Part shown: positions 1 to 7,706 of the stretch, piece by piece
How positions within the stretch are numbered: position 1 is the first letter of the stretch
How the letters are laid out: the number at the start of each line of letters is the position of its first letter
Source of the DNA: Tamlana crocina
GTDB taxonomy: Bacteria; Bacteroidota; Bacteroidia; Flavobacteriales; Flavobacteriaceae
DNA: 64,000 nt
NCBI GenBank assembly: GCA_040429635.1
Contig: CP158972.1
Location: forward strand, 2,304,001-2,368,000
Reading direction: 5' to 3'
Program-made: the position numbers and the translations under genes
The notes under the pieces: model-generated
What the model was told of the DNA's origin: nothing
The model's input: only the letters and a program-made list of their open reading frames with translations
Databases searched by the model: none

Positions 1-331
1 CCAAATCACTAATTTTATTAAAAGCACACCGCAACTCTTCTAAAGATGTATTAGAGGTTAAATTTAAAGTTTGAATATCATTAAAATTACAGTTCAGTTT
101 TTTTAAGGCAACAAATGCTTCTATACCAATTAAATTTGAAATTTCTTTAGAACTAACATCTAAATACGTAATTCTACTGATATTATTTGTGGACACATAA
201 TTGTCCAATATATTATCATAACCTAATTCTATTAAGGCCTGTTCAAAATTATCGTCAGGGACATAGGTTTGTTGAGAGAATAGAACACCACTAAAAAGCA
301 GGGTCATTAAAAGAAAATAAGGCTTTTTCAT
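1..331 (-). CDS. Secreted leucine-rich-repeat protein, 5' part only
   Basis: The first 110 codons are visible; the gene runs off the left edge of the window. The protein begins with a signal peptide (MKKPYFLLMTLLFSGVLFSQ) followed by a mature start QTYVPDDNFEQALIELGYD. This opening is typical of flavobacterial secreted LRR proteins that end in a T9SS sorting domain. From about residue 60 the LRR pattern is clear (ITYLDVSS, LKKLNCNFNDIQTLNL, LEELRCAFNKISDL), with about 21 residues per repeat. The likely location is the cell surface or outside the cell. A conserved promoter/leader lies upstream (362-490) and is shared with the beta-helix gene at 2874-4499. The missing C-terminus means T9SS sorting cannot be confirmed. 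Confidence 0.85.
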   Translation of the reverse strand, partial: MKKPYFLLMTLLFSGVLFSQQTYVPDDNFEQALIELGYDNILDNYVSTNNISRITYLDVSSKEISNLIGIEAFVALKKLNCNFNDIQTLNLTSNTSLEELRCAFNKISDL

Positions 332-361
332 TTTACAATTTTATTATTTATGGTTTACAAT

Positions 362-490
362 TTTAATCCCTTTATTTACGACAAAAAGCAATTTTTGGAC
401 GTCGAATAGAAAAAATATTTTTTAAAACGCAAAAATAGGATATTAACTGAACCTAAGATAAAATTGTTAATAACTTATAGTAAACCAACA
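362..490 (-). promoter_or_regulatory. Conserved promoter and leader, copy A
   Basis: Read on the minus strand, this region has three parts. A 26-nt box lies at 465-490. A Bacteroidota -7 element TATTTTTG lies at 430-437. A 41-nt element at 362-402, containing ACGTCCAAAAA and CGTAAATAAAGGGATTAAA, lies within the probable 5' UTR about 30-70 nt before the start codon at 331. Copy B at 4532-4659 has the same parts at the same spacing. The 41-nt elements match at 35 of 41 positions and the 26-nt boxes at 23 of 26. Confidence 0.7.
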
Positions 491-685
491 CGTTAAAAAT
501 AAAAAACAAGGTCAATACTTACAAAACAGAGAGGATATCATCGTAGAAAACAGGGATGATTAACACAATAGATACTGACTCAACATGGAAACAAACAATC
601 TATGTAGACCGTATTAGGCTTATCATACGCTGTCCACCCCTATCAACAAACAGTAAAACATCAGTATTAAAACTTATAAAAGCAA

Positions 686-717
686 AAATCTCCAAAAGCA
701 GTAACTTTTGGAGATTT
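686..717 (-). terminator. Rho-independent terminator of the beta-helix gene
   Basis: A perfect 13-bp stem (686-698 with 705-717) has a 6-nt loop. On the minus strand it is followed by TTTTTGCTTTT. It lies about 60 nt beyond the stop codon at 779. The rest of the gap between 332 and 778 holds only the promoter/leader described separately. Confidence 0.8.
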
Positions 718-778
718 AAACTTTTTTATAAAAAAAGATGCGACGGTTATCTAGAAAATCAAACTAGCGACCTTAATT

Positions 779-2680
779 TTATTTGTTGTTTTTCAGTTGT
801 ATATTTTTTGAATTAACAACGTTTATATCTGTATTGATTGTTGAGTTTTGAATAGTAATATTTTCACATCCATCAATATTATTTGCTTTATTGTCTGACG
901 ACCTAAAGCTGCACTCATCAAAAATAATATTCTTTGATGAATCTGCAATTAAATCATATAAGTCAATTGGCCTTCGAGTAACATCAACTTCTTCATTTCT
1001 TATATTAACATTAACTATGTCTGCCCCTCTTGACACATACCCAAAACTAGTAGGCAAATCTGTATTTAACTTATTATTATAAATTTCGGCGCCATGCAAT
1101 TTATTTCCGAGAATAATACCAGTTTTAAACTCAGTAAGATTATTATCGTGGACATCATAATTATCACCAGCTAAAGTTATACCATTTTTATAACCATTAA
1201 TTTTATTTCCATAAATTTGATAATTTCTATTGAATTCATCTCCAAATGGATCTAATCTTGATTTAAATATCATGGCGTGCTCAAATGGTTGGCCGTTTTC
1301 AATTCTTGCTTCAAAAGTATTGTTTCTAACTACTATGTCGTGAGAGGCTATGTTGGTTACCATGGAGTCAAAATAATTCTCTTCAACCGTTACAAATGAG
1401 CATGTAAAAAAAACAATATCACCAACGGCATTACCTTTAAAAGTGTTGCCCCGTAAGGTTACGTTTTCAATCTTTTCATACTCTTTAAGTGTACCATCAT
1501 CTTCTCTAACTCGCCAAGCCTCAAAACTAATCCCTTGTCTAGGCCATGTTCCCGCTGAACTATAATCAACTCCAGAAGGGTTCTCCCCTAGTGCCGTATT
1601 GATGATCTGACAGTTTTCAACAAGAATTCCGTCACCATCAAGAATACTTAAGCCATTCCTTCTAGAAGCATCAACAATACAGTTTCTTACAGTTACATTT
1701 TCAGAAATAACAGCATCACCAGGAGAACCATCTTCAGCCCTAATGGTACTACCATGAACAACAAAACCATCTCCAGCGCCGTTAGAAATTTTTATACCCT
1801 CTAACAAAATATTTTTGCCCCCTGAAACATGCGTAACATGACCCCAATCGTGGGAATAATAAGTTTTTCCGTACAAATCAACTACAGGAGTATAATCATG
1901 CTCCCAACGATCTCCTATCAAATTGCCTCCTGTGATTTTTATATTCTCTCCTTTATAAACCATTATCAAGCTATAAGCATGAGCATTTGTAGGTTGTACC
2001 CTCAAAAATGTATTATCAGTCATTCTTAATTCGAAATTTGAAGGAATTACAATAGAGTTCTCTGATTTTATTTTAGGGTTGTTAACACTTGAACTAACAT
2101 CAAAATAAGCATCAATATCATTTATCAAGAAAATATTTCCTTCCATATTTTTTATAAGAGAAATTACTTTCACCAAAATTTGTTTATTACTCAACGCAAT
2201 TTCATCGGAAACCTTACCTTCAACTATGCCCCATTTTTCAGGTTCAAAAACAAAAAGCGGATTGGTTAAGCGTGGCATCGCACCATCAAAATTCAGGGTT
2301 TGATTTAAGAGTTCGGGATCAATCATCGAGTCATCAGAAAAGTAAATCGTCCCATTGGTTATTTCTCCTCCTTCATACACAATAGTAACTCCACTTGGTA
2401 AAACAACAGTAGCCCCACCTAAATCTAAAGCACAATTTATTACAACAGTTTGATTTGTTAAGGCCTCACCTAACTCAAACTCACAAGGCAATGCAGGATC
2501 TCTTTCACTATCTTCAGAAGTATCAATCACATCTTCGTTTTCGCCTTCTTGTTCTTCTTCATTGTCATCAACAATTTCTATTTCAGCCTCCTTTTCCAAG
2601 AAAACCTCTTCCTTGTTACAGGCAATTAATGAAATAAAAAAAATAAATGCTACAAACATTTTCTTCGATAAATTTTTCAT
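779..2680 (-). CDS. Parallel beta-helix repeat lipoprotein (633 aa)
   Basis: The start was set at MKNLSKKMFVAFIFFISLIAC because this gives a proper lipoprotein signal peptide (lipobox LIAC). An upstream in-frame ATG at 2755 would add 25 residues and bury it. An acidic linker (DDNEEEQEGENEDV) follows the Cys, as in exported Bacteroidota lipoproteins. The body from about residue 190 contains many short strands of the pectate-lyase/right-handed beta-helix type (ENVTVRNCIVDASRRNG, NILLEGIKISNGAGDG). About 480 residues align with the next gene (shared KWGIVEG, GGNLIGDRWEHDYTP, SHDWGHV/AHDWGHI). The role is probably binding, cleaving or epimerising a polysaccharide at the cell surface. No catalytic residues can be assigned by eye. 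Confidence 0.8.
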   Translation of the reverse strand: MKNLSKKMFVAFIFFISLIACNKEEVFLEKEAEIEIVDDNEEEQEGENEDVIDTSEDSERDPALPCEFELGEALTNQTVVINCALDLGGATVVLPSGVTIVYEGGEITNGTIYFSDDSMIDPELLNQTLNFDGAMPRLTNPLFVFEPEKWGIVEGKVSDEIALSNKQILVKVISLIKNMEGNIFLINDIDAYFDVSSSVNNPKIKSENSIVIPSNFELRMTDNTFLRVQPTNAHAYSLIMVYKGENIKITGGNLIGDRWEHDYTPVVDLYGKTYYSHDWGHVTHVSGGKNILLEGIKISNGAGDGFVVHGSTIRAEDGSPGDAVISENVTVRNCIVDASRRNGLSILDGDGILVENCQIINTALGENPSGVDYSSAGTWPRQGISFEAWRVREDDGTLKEYEKIENVTLRGNTFKGNAVGDIVFFTCSFVTVEENYFDSMVTNIASHDIVVRNNTFEARIENGQPFEHAMIFKSRLDPFGDEFNRNYQIYGNKINGYKNGITLAGDNYDVHDNNLTEFKTGIILGNKLHGAEIYNNKLNTDLPTSFGYVSRGADIVNVNIRNEEVDVTRRPIDLYDLIADSSKNIIFDECSFRSSDNKANNIDGCENITIQNSTINTDINVVNSKNIQLKNNK

Positions 2681-2821
2681 TTTTAAAACGATTTGGGGGT
2701 GGTTATTTTTTGCTAAATTATGTAACAAAAAAAATAAATACGACAAAAAACACAAAAAAATCGATGAAACACACTTTAACTCTGCTTTTTATCGATGTTC
2801 CGTTCGTTTATGTCATAAAAA

Positions 2822-2845
2822 ACTCCGCAAAAAAAATTGCGGAGT
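2822..2845 (-). terminator. Rho-independent terminator between the two beta-helix genes
   Basis: A 9-bp stem ACTCCGCAA/TTGCGGAGT is followed on the minus strand by TTTTTTA. It sits 28 nt after the stop of the gene at 2874-4499, so the two paralogues are probably separate transcription units. Confidence 0.8.
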
Positions 2846-2873
2846 ATAGGTAATTAACCAAAATATGATTTCT

Positions 2874-4499
2874 TTAAAATAAATTATTCAGAAGGTTAAT
2901 GTTTAATGAATTAAACACATTTATTTGAGTATTTAAACGAGAGTTTTTTACCGTTATATTTTCAGATCCAGATATACTATTAAGTTTACCATCAATTGAA
3001 TTAAAAATACAATTATCAAAAGTGAGATTTCTTAAAACATTAGCTTTCAAACCACTAATATTTAAAGGTCTGTAAAGTACAGAAATATTCTCGTTTATCA
3101 CAGAAACATCCGTAGTATTTGCGACCAAAGATGCATAACCAGAACTTGCTTCAACACTTGACTCAAAAGTGTTATTGGATAATTGAGCTCCATTCAAATA
3201 TTTATAAAATGTAATACCCGCTTTAAAATCAATTAATTTATTATTCTCTACTTTATAGTTTTCACCCCCTAGAACAATAGCATTTATGTAATTTTTAATT
3301 TCATTTCCAGAAATTGTATAATCATAATTCATTTCATTTCCATGTGGGTCTAATTTTGATTTGAATAAAAGTCCAAATTCATAATAGCTACCATCAGATT
3401 CCTTTCTGGCCTCCATTACATTGTCCTTAATTGTAATACTATGGGATGCAATGTTTGCTATCATCGAATCAAAATAATTATTATGAATATTAACATTAGA
3501 ACATGTGTACAAATTAATATCACCTCCATAATTACCAGTAAACCTATTGCCTCTGATTTCAACGTTTTCAATCCTTTGATATTCAATTAAATTATTATCC
3601 TCATCTCGCCCTCTGTAAGCTTCAAAACTAATACCATATTTAGGGTAGGCCCCCGCTGTATTGTAAACACCTTTAGGATTTTCAGGCCCCTTTCCAGTTT
3701 CTCTAACGTTACAGTTTTCTAAAAGAATTCCATTACCATCAAGAAAACTTAATCCATTTCGCCTAATTTCAGAAATATCGCAGTTTTTTATTACAACATT
3801 TTCCGAAATTACAGCATTTGCATCTGTTCTTATAACACTTTCGCAAACAACGATGCCATCTCCAGTAGCGTTAGATATTTTAACACCATTGACTTCAATA
3901 TTTTTACCTCCAGCTATTTGAATAATATGTCCCCAATCATGAGCATTCCATTCATTGCCATAAAGGTCAACTTCAGGAGTGTAATCATGCTCCCAGCGGT
4001 CCCCTATCAAATTACCACCTGATATTTTAATGTTCTCACCCTTAAATACCATCATTAAGCTGTACGTATGTGCTGAATTAGGTTGCACCCTCAAAAACAC
4101 TTCATCACTCATAACTAATTCAAAATTAGACGGAATACGAATGGCTGTTTGAAACTTAATCTCGTAATTATTAACTCGTGCATTTACATTAAAATAAGCA
4201 TCCATGGGCCCTACCTCCATTTTGGCAATTCCCATTCTACTTAGTTTTTCCATGATAGCATTGAAAATCTCCCTGTTTTTAACAGCCACATCATCAGATA
4301 CGCCCCCTTCTACAATACCCCAACGCTTCGGGTCAAAATAAAACACGGGATCCTTTGTAGCTGAATCTTCATTAACATATTCAATCAATTCTTCTTGTTG
4401 GATGTTAATCCCTTCAACGAAAAGTTCTTCATGGGCACATGATTGAAACTGAACTAGCGAGAGTACCGCAAAAAGGCAGTATTTAATTGTTTTTTTCAT
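2874..4499 (-). CDS. Parallel beta-helix repeat lipoprotein, paralogue (541 aa)
   Basis: A lipoprotein signal peptide (MKKTIKYCLFAVLSLVQFQSC, Cys at about residue 21) leads into a right-handed beta-helix domain of about 480 residues. This domain is clearly paralogous to that of the neighbour at 779-2680, with the same order of motifs: RWGIVEGGVSDD, GGNLIGDRWEHDYTPEVD, ENVVIKNCDISEIRRNGLSF, HNNYFDSMIANIASH. It lacks about 100 residues of acidic N-terminal region found in the other copy. The family folds like pectate lyases and alginate epimerases, and the exact activity cannot be read from the sequence. Its promoter/leader is shared with the LRR gene at the left edge. It diverges from the glycan locus that starts at 5015. 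Confidence 0.8.
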   Translation of the reverse strand: MKKTIKYCLFAVLSLVQFQSCAHEELFVEGINIQQEELIEYVNEDSATKDPVFYFDPKRWGIVEGGVSDDVAVKNREIFNAIMEKLSRMGIAKMEVGPMDAYFNVNARVNNYEIKFQTAIRIPSNFELVMSDEVFLRVQPNSAHTYSLMMVFKGENIKISGGNLIGDRWEHDYTPEVDLYGNEWNAHDWGHIIQIAGGKNIEVNGVKISNATGDGIVVCESVIRTDANAVISENVVIKNCDISEIRRNGLSFLDGNGILLENCNVRETGKGPENPKGVYNTAGAYPKYGISFEAYRGRDEDNNLIEYQRIENVEIRGNRFTGNYGGDINLYTCSNVNIHNNYFDSMIANIASHSITIKDNVMEARKESDGSYYEFGLLFKSKLDPHGNEMNYDYTISGNEIKNYINAIVLGGENYKVENNKLIDFKAGITFYKYLNGAQLSNNTFESSVEASSGYASLVANTTDVSVINENISVLYRPLNISGLKANVLRNLTFDNCIFNSIDGKLNSISGSENITVKNSRLNTQINVFNSLNINLLNNLF

Positions 4500-4531
4500 T
4501 TTGCAATTCCTTTTTTTATTTAATTTAAAAA

Positions 4532-4659
4532 TTTAATCCCTTCATTTACGATGAAAAACGCTTTTTGGACGTTTAACACCACAATTATTTTTCGATTGCA
4601 AAAATATAATTTATCTACACTTATCAACAAAAATGTTAATAACTAATAGAAAATCAACA
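4532..4659 (-). promoter_or_regulatory. Conserved promoter and leader, copy B
   Basis: This is the same architecture as copy A at 362-490: a 26-nt box at 4634-4659 (with imperfect TGTTnA..TnAACA dyad), a -7 element TATTTTTG at 4599-4606, and a 41-nt leader element at 4532-4572 that includes ACGTCCAAAAA and CGTAAATGAAGGGATTAAA. The distance from -7 element to 26-nt box is the same in both copies. The distance to the 41-nt element differs by one base. Confidence 0.7.
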
Positions 4660-4783
4660 TATTAATAACTATTTAAGCAGAAAAAAGCCACTCAAAAAAA
4701 CAATAAGAGGGTATTTCGCACAATGCTGTTCGTCCGATTTATTACAAAAACAATGAAGAACATCAGCCCAATCCAAAACGTTG

Positions 4784-4861
4784 CTCAACGAGAAAAAAAC
4801 AATTATAATCGGATTTATAATCAATCACACTCTCTTTATTACAGATAATTATATATTTGAC
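4784..4861 (+). promoter_or_regulatory. Duplicated promoter P1 of the glycan locus
   Basis: CTCAACGAGAAAA (4784-4796), then CGGA (4810-4813), then AGATAATTATATATTTGAC (4843-4861), which contains the -7 element TATATTTG at 4852-4859. The three blocks recur in the same order and at exactly the same spacing at 6210-6287. The expected transcript start is near 4866, giving a leader of about 150 nt before the glycosyltransferase at 5015. I see nothing further in the rest of the 4660-5014 gap. Confidence 0.75.
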
Positions 4862-5014
4862 ACTTATTATTTAAGCATGATAAATTCGAATACTTTAAGC
4901 TTTTAATTGAATATGAACTATTCCTAGGTTAAAATAACTAAAGCATTTAAATATTACTTCCGATACGAATTCATTTACAAAACAAAAAGCTATTTCTCAA
5001 CCTATTTAAGTTTT

Positions 5015-6184
5015 ATGAAAGAAAAAATATTAAGAGTTACAACAGTCCCTATGTCTCTTGCAAGTTTATTAAAAGGTCAATTAAAATATGTCAGCGAACA
5101 TTTTGAGGTTATTGGAATATCTTCTCCGGAAGATGGTTTTTTAGAAGACGTAGGAAAAAGGGAAAATGTAAAAGTTATCCCTGTTGAAATGACAAGGAAA
5201 ATAACACCTGTAAAAGATTTAATAGCTGTTTATAAATTATATAATATAATAAAAAAAGAAAAACCATTTATTGTTCATTCACATACCCCTAAAGCAGGAA
5301 CCCTGTCCATGCTTGCTGCTTTTTTAGCAAAAACCCCACATAGACTGCATACAATTGCTGGACTGCCACTGGTTGAGGCTACAGGCTTTAAACGCTTCGT
5401 CCTTAACGCGGTTGAAAAACTAACATATTCATGCGCCACCAAAATTTACCCTAACTCCTATGGTTTGGTAGATATTATTCTTGAAAATAAATTTACCACT
5501 AAAAACAAATTAAAAGTATTAGCAAATGGAAGCTCCAATGGCATAGATACAACCCATTTTGACCCTGAACTTTATGATGATGTTTTCAAAAAAGAAATGA
5601 GATCAAAGGAACAACTCTGTCTCAACGATGACGATTATGTGTTCATTTATGTAGGCAGACTAGTTAAAGATAAAGGTGTAAATGAGTTAATAAAAGCATT
5701 TAATTTAGTAGCCAATCCCCAAAACAACATTAAACTTTTACTTGTTGGATGGTACGAGAATGATTTAGACCCCTTATCCCCGGAAACAGAAGCGTCTATA
5801 AAGTCTAATAAAAATATTATAACAACTGGGTGGGTTGCAGATGTAAGGCCGTACTTTTCAATAGCTAACGCCTTAATTTTTCCAAGCTACAGAGAGGGTT
5901 TTCCCAATGTCGTTTTACAAGCCGCTGCCATGGGTCTAACTAGTGTAGTTACTGATATAAACGGATGTAATGAAGTTATCAAAAATGGTGAAAACGGTTA
6001 TATTATTCCCACCAAAAACCATAAGGCTATCTACGACAAAATGCGTTTTTTATTGAATAACAAGGAGAACGTCAAAGTCATGGGAAAGAAGTCAAGATCC
6101 ATTGTAGTGGAAAAATATGAACAAAAAATAGTTTGGTCTGCTATTTTAGAAGAATACAAAAACTTGAAAAACAAAAAAAATTAA
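5015..6184 (+). CDS. Glycosyltransferase family 4, PglA/CapM-like (389 aa)
   Basis: This is a GT-B fold retaining glycosyltransferase predicted to add a sugar from a nucleotide donor to a polyprenyl-linked acceptor on the inner face of the membrane. The N-terminal acceptor half contains HSHTPKAGTLSMLA near residue 88. The C-terminal donor half contains the phosphate-binding GRLVKDKGV near residue 213 and the sugar-nucleotide motif SYREGFPNVVLQAAAMG near residue 290. The second Glu of the usual EX7E motif is Gln here. It is first in the locus and is followed by PglC- and PglD-like genes, the set known from bacillosamine-type glycan assembly. It has its own promoter P1. Confidence 0.9.
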   Translation: MKEKILRVTTVPMSLASLLKGQLKYVSEHFEVIGISSPEDGFLEDVGKRENVKVIPVEMTRKITPVKDLIAVYKLYNIIKKEKPFIVHSHTPKAGTLSMLAAFLAKTPHRLHTIAGLPLVEATGFKRFVLNAVEKLTYSCATKIYPNSYGLVDIILENKFTTKNKLKVLANGSSNGIDTTHFDPELYDDVFKKEMRSKEQLCLNDDDYVFIYVGRLVKDKGVNELIKAFNLVANPQNNIKLLLVGWYENDLDPLSPETEASIKSNKNIITTGWVADVRPYFSIANALIFPSYREGFPNVVLQAAAMGLTSVVTDINGCNEVIKNGENGYIIPTKNHKAIYDKMRFLLNNKENVKVMGKKSRSIVVEKYEQKIVWSAILEEYKNLKNKKN

Positions 6185-6209
6185 ATAAATGCATTAAGAA
6201 AAAACTCCC

Positions 6210-6287
6210 CTCAACGAGAAAACCTTAAATGTTAACGGAATTATAAAAACAAAGCTACTTTTTGTTGTAGATAATTATATATTTGAC
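6210..6287 (+). promoter_or_regulatory. Duplicated promoter P2 of the glycan locus
   Basis: CTCAACGAGAAAA (6210-6222), CGGA (6236-6239) and AGATAATTATATATTTGAC (6269-6287, -7 element TATATTTG at 6278-6285) reproduce P1 with identical spacing, while the sequence between blocks has diverged. The transcript start is expected near 6292, about 60 nt before the phosphoglycosyl transferase. Confidence 0.75.
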
Positions 6288-6350
6288 TGGTTTTATTGAG
6301 TTTCCCTCTTCTTAAATAGACCAAAAATTGTTGAACCTACTTTAACTGTA

Positions 6351-6974
6351 ATGAGTTACAAAACAACACTTAAGCCTTTTCTGGATTTTTTTGCTGCATT
6401 TTTTGCTTTGATTTTACTTTCCCCAATTATTATAATCACTACCATTTTATTGTTTATAGTTAATAGTGGTAAACCGTTTTTCTTTCAAAAAAGACCAGGA
6501 AAGAACGAGCGGATTTTTAATATTATCAAGTTCAAAACCATGAACGACAAAAAGGATGCTAACGGAAATTTATTGTCCGATTCCGAAAGACTAACCCGTG
6601 TTGGACTTATAGTTAGAAAGGCATCCATTGATGAAATCCCCCAATTATTCAATGTACTAAAGGGAGACATGTCAATTATCGGTCCAAGACCCTTACTGCC
6701 AAGATACCTGCCTTATTACACAAAGGAAGAGCGACTAAGACATGATGTAAGGCCAGGTATTACCGGACTCGCCCAAGTAAACGGAAGAAATTTTTTAGAT
6801 TGGGATCCCCGATTAAAATTAGACGTAGAATACGTAAGAACAGTTTCTTTGAAAACAGATTTGAAAATTTTGGTTAAAACCATATACAAAGTCTTAGCTT
6901 CAAAAGACATTGCAACTGATGCTACAAAAGCCCAGCCTTATTTGGATGAGCTGAGAAAAAACAGTATTCTATAA
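6351..6974 (+). CDS. Monotopic phosphoglycosyl transferase, PglC-like (207 aa)
   Basis: This enzyme transfers a sugar-1-phosphate from a UDP-sugar to undecaprenyl phosphate, which initiates glycan assembly at the inner membrane. A single hydrophobic re-entrant segment lies at about residues 10-35. The soluble core shows FFQKRPGKNERIFNIIKFKTM, the catalytic Asp-Glu dyad in ASIDEIPQ (about residues 90-97), IIGPRPLLPRYLPYY and RPGITGLAQVNGRN. The length is that of the minimal PglC class, without the N-terminal multi-helix domain of WbaP/WcaJ enzymes. It sits between the GT4 gene and the PglD-like gene. Its substrate is probably a diaminated or N-acylated sugar, inferred from context only. Confidence 0.92.
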   Translation: MSYKTTLKPFLDFFAAFFALILLSPIIIITTILLFIVNSGKPFFFQKRPGKNERIFNIIKFKTMNDKKDANGNLLSDSERLTRVGLIVRKASIDEIPQLFNVLKGDMSIIGPRPLLPRYLPYYTKEERLRHDVRPGITGLAQVNGRNFLDWDPRLKLDVEYVRTVSLKTDLKILVKTIYKVLASKDIATDATKAQPYLDELRKNSIL

Positions 6975-7059
6975 AATGTTCAGGTAAAAAACATTCGGAA
7001 GACAAAACTCTAACATTGTTTTTATTTTTTTAATATTACCACAACAAACTATTATAATA

Positions 7060-7701
7060 ATGAGCCCAAAATCAGAAAACAAAAACGTTCGAATCTATGG
7101 AGCAGGCGGCCATTCTCAAGTTATCAAGGAAGTACTTGAGCAAAATGGCTACACGGTTACTGATACTTTTGACGACAAACCAACCCAAACCCATAGAGCT
7201 TCTAAAAATGTGACCATGGGGTTAAGGGAAAATATTGAAAAATTTCCTCATAATGGCGACCCCGTTATCATTGCCATTGGTAAAAATTCCGAACGTGCTG
7301 AAATAGCTAATTTTTTAAAATCAAAATTTGAAAAAACCATACACCATTCAGCGATTATTTCACCCACATCAAAAGTTGGTGAAGGCACAGTGGTTTTCGC
7401 CGGAGCCATCATCCAACCCAATACAGTAATAGGCAAGCATGTAATCATCAATACGGGTGCTAGTGTTGACCACGATAATATTATTGGCGATTACGCCCAT
7501 GTTTCACCAAAAGCAGCGCTTTGCGGACACGTTGAGGTTGGTGAAGGTTCTCATGTAGGCGTAGGTGCGGTTGTAATCCCAAAAGTCAAGATAGGCAAAT
7601 GGTGCACTATTGGTGCCGGTTCAGTTATCATTGCAGATGTGCCTGATTACTCTACGGTTGTTGGTAACCCAGGTAAAATCATTAAAACAGTAAAACCTTA
7701 G
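7060..7701 (+). CDS. PglD/NeuD-family sugar O/N-acetyltransferase (213 aa)
   Basis: The N-terminal small Rossmann-like UDP-sugar domain contains RIYGAGGHSQVIKEVL near residues 11-26. The C-terminal left-handed beta-helix is built of hexapeptide repeats (VIGKHVIINTGASVDHDN, IGDYAHVSPKAALCG, VGEGSHVGVGAVVIP). The His of SVDHD is the expected catalytic base and a second His lies in YAHVSP. Members acetylate a 4-amino group on UDP-sugars (PglD) or sialic acid precursors (NeuD). No aminotransferase or dehydratase for making the amino sugar is present in this window, so those steps must be encoded elsewhere. The next gene begins 5 nt downstream, so the two are likely co-transcribed. Confidence 0.88.
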   Translation: MSPKSENKNVRIYGAGGHSQVIKEVLEQNGYTVTDTFDDKPTQTHRASKNVTMGLRENIEKFPHNGDPVIIAIGKNSERAEIANFLKSKFEKTIHHSAIISPTSKVGEGTVVFAGAIIQPNTVIGKHVIINTGASVDHDNIIGDYAHVSPKAALCGHVEVGEGSHVGVGAVVIPKVKIGKWCTIGAGSVIIADVPDYSTVVGNPGKIIKTVKP

Positions 7702-7706
7702 TTATT

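Noticed and set aside
556-816. An 86-codon plus-strand frame between the LRR and beta-helix genes
   Set aside because: It runs through the 13-bp terminator at 686-717 and into the 3' end of the minus-strand gene, and its translation has no sensible domain or signal.
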